NCBI GenBank assembly: GCA_900660155.1
Contig: CABFPE010000311.1
Coordinates: 385,620-449,619 of the forward strand
Reading direction: 5' to 3'
Source: Hofstenia miamia
Taxonomy: Eukaryota > Xenacoelomorpha > Acoela > Hofsteniidae
DNA: 64,000 nucleotides
Program-made: the position numbers and the translations under genes
Part shown: piece after piece, positions 57,691 to 64,000 of the stretch
Layout: each line of letters opens with the position of its first letter
Position numbering within the stretch: position 1 is the stretch's first letter
The notes under the pieces: model-generated
What the model was told of the DNA's origin: nothing
What the model saw: only the letters and a program-made list of their open reading frames with translations
The model's database searches: none

Positions 57691-58250
57691 AAATATAATA
57701 ATAAATAATAATAATAAAATTTATTTGAAGCTTACAATACAGTAAACTACAAAACTAAAAATATAATAATTAATAACAAGAGAAATATCGATTAGGAAAA
57801 ATTGTCTTTGATGTAAATAATTTCGGTGGATAATTTTTCTTAATTTTGATGTAGCGTATTCAGTTCTTTTGCTAATGAACTGTTTGAGAGTGTTCGATGT
57901 GCTGATGTAAGGCTTTGTCTTTTATTTAATGATGTAAAAAATATTTAATTCTTTAGTAATGAGTTTATATTTAAACACTTTCTTGTATAGAAGAAAAAAA
58001 AGAAAAATCTATATTCAGAAATTGTTTTAACAATAAATAGAAATACTGAAAACAAATTCTGAAAGCGTCAAGAAAGTAATGCAAAATTAAGCTTAAATAA
58101 AGTTGGGTCTGATTCACTTGCATACCATAAATTATAATAGAATTAATTAAGGAATTAAATATAACTTCTGTTTCAGCTTGATCTTTCATAAACTTGAGCA
58201 AATGTTTTTAAATGAAAGCTTTTTATTTATTGTAAATCCAAGATATTTCA
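57691..58250 (-). mobile_element. LINE 3' fragment, family H, (TAA)n tail
   Basis: The minus strand encodes LLKFMKDQAETEVIFNSLIN, SIIIYGMQVNQT and, after stops, RQSLTSAHRTLSNSSLAKEL. The order (S-I-I-Y-G in the thumb, then a C-terminal region) is LINE-like. On its left, ATAATAATAAATAATAATAA is a likely microsatellite tail. Assignment is tentative. Confidence 0.45.
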
Positions 58251-58479
58251 TTGTTCTGAGGAATAGCAATCAGTTTTAGCAAATTTTCTCTTCAAAGGTA
58301 TAATCATTTCCAGCAATTGTCTATAATGAATATCAATTTTGTTTTCTTCATACCAAGATTTGATCATATTAGAAATTATCTTTATTTCAGAATGAAACAC
58401 ATCAAACTGACTAAATTTACAAACTATAATAAAATTCACTTCACTTGCAGAGTTATTTGCGGCATTTCACGGACGTGAT

Positions 58480-59270
58480 ATTATTATTATTTATTTTTAA
58501 AACCCTTTGCACATAAAATCAATACACATGAAGTGTTAAACACTTATTAGGATTTCAAAAACAGTATTTTCTTCCTTAATTAATCTTGGTTGTTGGAATT
58601 GATTGAGGTCTTTTGTATTTTAAATGTGATTTTTCTTGGTTGGCCAATTCTAAATATTTCTTCTCCCTTTTACTTTCATGTAGTTAAATGTGATCTTTAA
58701 TCATAAATGCTATCTTAAATATTTCCTATTGTATTATTAATTGAATGTGTTAAGTCTAAATTTTGACGAAAAATCAATGTATCACCAGAATATTTAATAG
58801 TAGATTAATTTGTAATATTTAAAGATTCACAATTTAAAAAATCAATACATACATTGACAACCATGTATCTTGCATAATGTATGAATTTTATGCTTTATTG
58901 TGAAATTGTTGTTTAATACTAGATAAATATATATTTGCAATTGTTGTGCTTAGCGAGCTTCCAATGGCTAATCCATCTTGTTGAACATAGAAATGAAAAT
59001 TTAATTCAAACAACGTGTTGTTAGCTGCAGAATAAGTAATTCTTGAATCTGTTATAATCCAGATCAAACATTTTCATGTTGCGATTATTCAATATTTTAA
59101 TGGTTTCTTTACCGGTACATTTGTACAAAGACTTTTAATATCATATGAGAGCATGCGGTGAAATGAGTTCTATTTCATAATATCCTTTGTGAATGTTTTA
59201 GAATCAATTGCTATTCTTGCTTCAGGTATTTGGAATAAGAAATCATTTCATTTATTAGATAACTTTGTAT
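58480..59270 (-). mobile_element. Penelope-like element fragment, reverse transcriptase
   Basis: The minus strand reads MLSYDIKSLCTNVPVKK, then FELNFHFYVQQDGLAIGSSL and STTIANIYLSSIKQQF. Penelope-like RTs have S-F-D-V-x-S-L-x-T-N-I-P, then F-x-F-x-x-x-x-Y-x-Q-x-x-G-x-x-M-G-S-P-L-S-P-x-x-A-N-I-Y. The match is clear though decayed. Several interruptions make it nonfunctional. Its relation to the nuclease fragment at 18556 is unknown. Confidence 0.75.
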
Positions 59271-59833
59271 ATATACTACATGTTGAATTGAAGCAAAGTA
59301 ATATCGTACTCCAACGTGTGGTGTTTGAATTACTGTGGCATGAAAAACACAAAATGTTATGATAGCGCCAATGCATGAAACTAGGTTGTACTGTTAACTG
59401 TTCAGTCTACTGCTATAGTAAACGTTGATAGAAACCATTGCATTTTTTTCAAAACTATTTCCAAGAACAGTAACAGTTTCTGGTTTGCAAATGCAAACTC
59501 ATTTAGTAAGTTACATTTTATGCTATTCATGCAAATTTTAAACTAAAGTTATCTAAATTTCATTAAAAAAACTGATTATGTAGGTAAATTTTCTTAAGAC
59601 ATCATTGAGCAAAATGATCAAAACCAGTCGATAAAAAAATTTCTATCCGGTAAAAATGATCTTATTGATGTGCCTGAAAACCCAGTCCAGTTTTTGGTGT
59701 TGTTCCAAAATTTTGTTTGCCCACATATGCTTTTAGCACAAATGCTGGTTAAATAATTGAATAAGTGTCAAATTTTTAATGAGATGAGAACAAAATCGTC
59801 GTCTACCCCTCTCATGTAAAATTGAAAATTAAA
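59271..59833. other. Spacer between transposon relics and the EF-hand gene
   Basis: AT-rich with no features. Confidence 0.6.
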
Positions 59834-59839
59834 TTTATT
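59834..59839 (-). terminator. Polyadenylation signal AATAAA of the EF-hand gene
   Basis: Minus-strand AATAAA about 32 nt downstream of the stop codon at 59871-59873, a suitable distance for a compact 3' untranslated region. Confidence 0.6.
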
Positions 59840-59870
59840 AAGACAAAATCCATGTGAATTACAAAAACAA

Positions 59871-60095
59871 TTAATAAACGGCATTGTTTAGAAGATATCG
59901 AAGAAATCGCTGATAATCGATAACACCTGTCATTTGCTTATCGAAATCAGAAAGTAAATGGTAGATGTCATCCGAATCTAGAATCACACCGCTCGTTTTC
60001 AGCACGTCGATGAAAACAGCGACGGGTAACTTCCCACTTCCATCAGCATCAAGTTTTCCAAACTTTCTCTTTAGTCTTTTCCATTTTGGCAGCAA
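59871..60095 (-). CDS. EFCAB6: EF-hand protein (EFCAB6-like), last exon
   Basis: Terminal exon of a minus-strand gene. It reads LLPKWKRLKRKFGKLDADGS, GKLPVAVFIDVLKTSGVILD and SDDIYHLLSDFDKQMTGVID, ending YQRFLRYLLNNAVY. It holds an EF-hand pair. The first loop, DADGSGKL, has good Ca2+ ligands at positions 1, 3 and 5 but Val at 12. The second (DFDKQMTGVIDY) is two residues longer than canonical, of the D-x-D..G-x-I-x-Y-x-x-F-L type repeated in EFCAB6 (DJBP), a multi-EF-hand protein of ciliated and germ cells in vertebrates. Acceptor TTTTTAG|TTG at 60096. Assignment to EFCAB6 rests on this repeat style and is not certain. Confidence 0.85.
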   Translation of the reverse strand: MLPKWKRLKRKFGKLDADGSGKLPVAVFIDVLKTSGVILDSDDIYHLLSDFDKQMTGVIDYQRFLRYLLNNAVY

Positions 60096-60149
60096 CTAAA
60101 AACGCTACTACTTGAAAAAATGGTTACCATAGTGATAGGATAACGAAAG

Positions 60150-60480
60150 CATTGTCAATGCTTTGTATAGTGATACACCAATATACGTTTCTAGCGTATA
60201 CTATCGCATTTATAATCGCAACCTTAATTCATATGTACGTAAAAAAGCATGGTTAGAATCGAATCCATATTTACAAGCTCAACCAGTACCAAACGTCATT
60301 ATGCATGAGCCAGAAATCTAATTCAAAAATATATTATACTTAATTCAACAACCTGCAAATGTCTTCCCAATAGTTCCACCATTAAGAAGAATACCCAATC
60401 TAGGTATTCGTGTACCAAACATAGATCCACAGATTCATATTTTTTAGTCTCCCATTATAGGCTAACCATTACGTAAAAAA
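60150..60480 (+). pseudogene. Unidentified broken coding-like stretch inside an EF-hand gene intron
   Basis: Plus-strand reading gives peptides such as RKKAWLESNPYLQAQPVPNV and VPPLRRIPNLGIRVPNIDPQ that look protein-like (Pro-rich, low stop density for this AT-rich DNA) but are interrupted. No family recognised. It lies antisense within the 646-nt intron 60096-60741. Confidence 0.3.
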
Positions 60481-60741
60481 ATTTTTAATAATTCCATATG
60501 AAATTTTTTAAATGTATGAATGTCAGTATCAACCTAAGTTGAAGATCATCAGAACTCTCAAAACATCCGTGTGACTTTCTAGTTCTCATTGTAAAAGGAT
60601 TCAACATATAATAGACAAGAAAAATGCTTGAATTTTAAAAAACTAGTTGCATAACATATACTATACTTGAGAACATCCTAAACGAATAGATCATATTTAT
60701 ATTAGGTAATATTGTTACCTTAAAAATAGAATGTCACTTAC

Positions 60742-60850
60742 AATTGATCTCATATTTTCAATTACTGGACCTGCATCCTTTGGCAGTTTAATAGGAGGTG
60801 GGGATGGCTTTTTCGTAAAATACAAATCAAGAAACCGTCTGTAGTGGAAT
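60742..60850 (-). CDS. EFCAB6: EF-hand protein (EFCAB6-like) exon
   Basis: Completes Arg and reads FHYRRFLDLYFTKKPSPPPI then KLPKDAGPVIENMRSI: the end of one EF-hand repeat (Y-x-x-F-L) and a Pro-rich linker. Acceptor TTTTAG|ATT, donor ATT|GTAAGT, phases agree with both neighbours. Confidence 0.85.
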
Positions 60851-60898
60851 CTAAAAGAAACATTGCGATCCGAAAAACCTCCGACACATCTTAACTAC

Positions 60899-60984
60899 CT
60901 TGAATCAGAATTTACATCAAATGCCTTTTGTAGCAGGGAAAGGTCCTGATCTGAAATGTCGATGTTACAATCTCTCAGTAATTG
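60899..60984 (-). CDS. EFCAB6: EF-hand protein (EFCAB6-like) exon
   Basis: Reads QLLRDCNIDISDQDLSLLQK then AFDVNSDSR. The pattern L-x-x-x-x-I-x-x-S-x-x-D-L-x-x-L-x-x-x-F-D is the inter-loop segment and start of the second loop of an EF-hand repeat. The intron to the next exon is only 48 nt. Acceptor TTTTAG|CAA, donor AAG|GTAGTT. Confidence 0.85.
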
Positions 60985-61878
60985 CTAAAAGTGTAGGGTT
61001 ATTATATCGACTAGACCCTACTTCAAGTTAAACTTCAGTAAACTATGAAATTAGATCATTCGATGGGAAAAGTAAGGTATTATCTGAGAAAGGGAAGAAA
61101 AATCAAGATTGACAAGGGAATGCTTGCATCGGATACATCAAAAAATAAAATGATCACAAATCCTAAGAAACTCGTTTCTGGAAAAGTAAGACAGATGTAA
61201 TTTTGCAATAATTCTCTCAAATAAATTTAACCATTACAAAAAACTACTTGGTGAGCAGTAACTTCCGCAATAGGCAGATCGCATAATGCCAAAAGCCAAT
61301 GCAAAATCATTGAATGCACCAACTTCATGAAAAAATGAATGATTAGATATAAATGTACAATCAAGGTATTGGGTCAAAGTTGCGGGTAAAGATTTTCTGA
61401 AAAAAATCCCGAAACAAAATTGTATTCACATGTTGAACTGGGTACTGACTAGTGAGAACAGAATTTCATAGGTCCTAGTCAATCCCATACCAGTCCACTG
61501 AGAATTTCTGGTCCCATCTCATTGTCCCATGTGATTCCGCTGCAAAACTTCTAACTTTGGCCAAAAGTGGCCATATTTTTAAAATGTGCGTTCTCAGTTT
61601 CTTCATTTATGACCCCAGTCCTAATGAGATAAATATCCCCAGACCCCTGAATCCCATTGGAATGAATGGTGTGACCTGGCTGCTCTTTTGGATTATATTG
61701 AATATAAAACAAAAACTACTAAAAACCACAATATATTTCGATACAATTATTTCAGCTAACACACTGATATCTCGAGCACTACAGAATTATCAATCTGATA
61801 AGAGAAGTTCATAAATCACTTTTATAAGAATATCCAAATTAATTTGATTCCTAAATTAAAAACGACGTAAAATCTTAC

Positions 61879-61965
61879 ACTAAAAAATAATCCATCCACG
61901 TGAAATAATAGATCGTAATCAGCATCTGCAAACATTTTCTTGATTTTGTCCTCGTTTTTTAAAAT
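61879..61965 (-). CDS. EFCAB6: EF-hand protein (EFCAB6-like) exon
   Basis: 29 codons: ILKNEDKIKKMFADADYDLL then FHVDGLFFS, the first half of an EF-hand repeat with a degenerate loop (DADYDLLFHVDG). Acceptor TTATAG|ATT and donor AGT|GTAAGA, phase 0. The intron before it is only 40 nt (61966-62005). Confidence 0.82.
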
Positions 61966-62005
61966 CTATAAAAATCAATTAGAGTAGATTGAATTTGCTA
62001 CAAAC

Positions 62006-62151
62006 CTGGGGCCTCAAACTCAACATTATCTCTCGAACTTTCTCTCGGTCGAGTACAACTTCTATTTCTGAATTATCTATAGACATGGCTTGTTTCAACT
62101 GACGCCTTTGGATTTGTTTCCGCGCCAGTTTTACAATTTCTTTGTCTTCTT
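62006..62151 (-). CDS. EFCAB6: EF-hand protein (EFCAB6-like) exon, charged helical linker
   Basis: Completes Lys and reads EDKEIVKLARKQIQRRQLKQ, AMSIDNSEIEVVLDREKVRE and IMLSLRPQ: a highly charged, probably helical linker between EF-hand repeats. Acceptor TTTTTAG|AAG, donor CAG|GTTTGT. Confidence 0.82.
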
Positions 62152-62445
62152 CTAAAAAACTGGTTGAAAACACAATTTATTTAAAAAAAAACATTTTAAA
62201 AACAAAAATGAAACTGAAATACCAAAGATTATGTTTTGAATAAAAATTATTCAGAATAAACATAACGTTATGTAAAATTATAATAACTTTAAATGACTTT
62301 TTAAAAAAATCCCTCGAAACATGTTTTAAGAAAAAATCTCATGCTTGCTACAAATGAGGTCGAAATTGAAAAACTTGAAAATTATATACTGGGTTGTCTA
62401 GAAAAAAACCAATATGTGGATTTTCATTCAAAATAACAAACTTAC

Positions 62446-62674
62446 TCATTGGCAATTTACACTTCAAGGGTGGCAGAGGGGCATTCATGCTAAAAGAAGC
62501 AAATCTCCGAACCAACATGGGAAGACTGATTTTACCCTCTTCGCTAAGAGGTAGAACGTTCCACAGGCGGTCTACCTCACTGTCCATTAGCTCAACATTG
62601 ATCTGTTTTAGGACGTTTGAGAATTCTGTCTTGTCCAAGGAATGTTTATGAGATTTACACATAAGGAGGAAAGC
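62446..62674 (-). CDS. EFCAB6: EF-hand protein (EFCAB6-like) exon
   Basis: Reads AFLLMCKSHKHSLDKTEFSN, VLKQINVELMDSEVDRLWNV, LPLSEEGKISLPMLVRRFAS and FSMNAPLPPLKCKLPM. It is an EF-hand pair whose loops have lost most Ca2+ ligands (CKSHKHSLDKTEF; LPLSEEGKISLPML), though the helix spacing is preserved. Acceptor GATTTAG|GCT, donor ATGA|GTAAGT. The ATG inside is not a start, since the reading continues from the upstream exon. Confidence 0.85.
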
Positions 62675-62710
62675 CTAAATCTTGTAAAGAAAACCGAAGA
62701 GAAAGCATAC

Positions 62711-62764
62711 CTTATGCAATGAATGAACTTGGTTTTTCATTACTTCCTTCATTGCTTTTTCTAA
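62711..62764 (-). CDS. EFCAB6: EF-hand protein (EFCAB6-like) exon, most upstream in this window
   Basis: 18 codons, LEKAMKEVMKNQVHSLHK, bounded by acceptor GATTTAG|TTA and donor AAG|GTATGC, phase 0. It is separated from the next exon by a 36-nt intron (62675-62710). It provides the helix before the AFLLM EF-hand. The N-terminal part of the gene must lie to the right, beyond or within 62765-64000, but no further exon was recognised. Confidence 0.75.
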
Positions 62765-64000
62765 CTAAATCTGATAGATTACACACCAGCATTTAAATCC
62801 ATATATGTAGCATATAATTTAAATAAAAAACACTTTCAGGGATCACTACAATATAGACATGTTCCAATCGCAGGCCGACCTCAAATGAACAGTCTTTATT
62901 AGAAATTATTTGAATGACACATTGGATTGCGATGCTATAAATTAATTCGTGATATTAAATTAATCGTATGTTGTTTTTTTAGATTTGGTGAAAGCCGGGA
63001 TTTTTTAAAAACAAAATCTGAAAACAGATTCCTTATGGAAGGATTCTCTACAATTGATTGAAATTGCGCGATTAAAATTCATAGAGAACATCGATATGTA
63101 AAAAATTAGGCCTCCATGGCAATAGTTGAATAAATCCAAAATTTATTTCTTACATTGCAAAAAAATATGGAAAGAATAATATGCAACAATTGATTACATA
63201 AGCATATAAAAATGAAAAATATCTTAGTATCCAATACTTCTACTATCCTGTACTAACAGCAGATGAAATTGGCACATTGAATCAATTTTGGAGGGAGCAG
63301 CAGAGAAACGGTGATTAAGGGGAGAGGATTGCACTAGGCACTCAAAATTAACTCCATTGACATGCAGTATTGGCCAAAAAGATCCGCCCACCTCATAAAA
63401 TTTTAAGAAAAATGCAAATACTGTCTAAATATCACTCGTGAATTCTTTATTACAAATCGTGGTTTAAAAATATAATCTGCAACAACATTTATTATAACAA
63501 ACAATTATAATACTAACATACTTATACGGAAAAACAAAGATTGTCAACAGCAAAATCAGTATTTTGTATGCATCTCTTTTGTATTTACAACTTTAGCTAT
63601 TCTAGTGATGTCAATCACAGCAAAACAGTACGGAGGAAAGATTATTATTTAATAGAAGCCATTCCGTTTGTCTCTCTTACATTATTCTATAGAACGTTGA
63701 ACAGTATTAGTTGTGCCATGGAAGTACTTACCTGACAAAAATTATCTTACTAACGCATATTTTCCATGAAGAATTCCATTATCTAATGAATATGCAAGGG
63801 AAGCTGACGAACAATAACTTCATAAAAGCCTTTACTTTCTTTATGTTTACGTCATTTGTACACAAGATAATCATTTGATTACTTATTGTGTCCAATGAAA
63901 TAACATATTTTTAATAAAGGTACCATATCCATATCTGTAAATTTTGCTCCCTAATTTAAGAGATTGCCAGATCATTTTGGTCAATACTGTATGCATATGG
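62765..64000. other. Upstream flank or large intron of the EF-hand gene, nothing recognised
   Basis: AT-rich sequence without a convincing exon or element on either strand. Confidence 0.55.

Overview
The window is AT-rich animal DNA with spliced genes (GT..AG introns, several only 36 to 64 nt long) and a very heavy load of transposon relics. Tc1/mariner, hAT, Penelope-like and many non-LTR (LINE) elements, microsatellite-tailed LINEs and a calcium-pump gene of metazoan type all point to an invertebrate. The exact group cannot be fixed from the sequence. Nothing looks bacterial: there are no operons, and no tRNA or rRNA genes were recognised.

Region by region. 0-9.7 kb: repeats and DNA-transposon relics, including a MADF-domain exon on the minus strand, a perfect foldback element and a widely dispersed GC-rich repeat. 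9.7-34.8 kb: the 3' half of a plasma membrane Ca2+-ATPase (PMCA) gene on the plus strand. It has seven constitutive exons (P domain to the start of the calmodulin-binding region) followed by three alternative terminal exons at 27.5, 31.6 and 34.7 kb, each beginning with its own version of the IRVVNAF calmodulin-binding core. Its introns carry mariner, Tc1 and hAT elements, a Penelope-like fragment and an array of 213-bp repeats. 35.0-36.4 kb: a 264-bp tandem array just after the last PMCA exon. 36.9-37.55 kb: a GC-rich, noncoding, roughly 650-bp element with 11-bp target-site duplications, whose first ~97 nt fold like an HDV-type self-cleaving ribozyme. This is the most novel item. 37.8-39.4 kb: a complete-length, broken Tc1 element. 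40-59.3 kb: a LINE graveyard of at least six families in both orientations, with a split hAT MITE, an SGNH-hydrolase-like ORF and an orphan DNLZ-type zinc-finger exon. 59.8-62.8 kb: the 3' end of a multi-EF-hand gene on the minus strand resembling EFCAB6, in seven exons with very small introns. 62.8-64 kb: nothing recognised.

The assembly holds nine single lowercase n positions. At five of them the flanking sequence is repeated almost exactly, as expected when overlapping contigs are joined without merging, so several apparent duplications (42.3-43.96 kb, 17.7-19.3 kb, 49.1-49.56 kb and part of 14.1-15.5 kb) are best read as assembly artefacts or unmerged haplotypes. The two host genes are independent: PMCA removes Ca2+ from the cytosol under calmodulin control, and the EF-hand protein is a probable Ca2+-sensing or scaffold protein.
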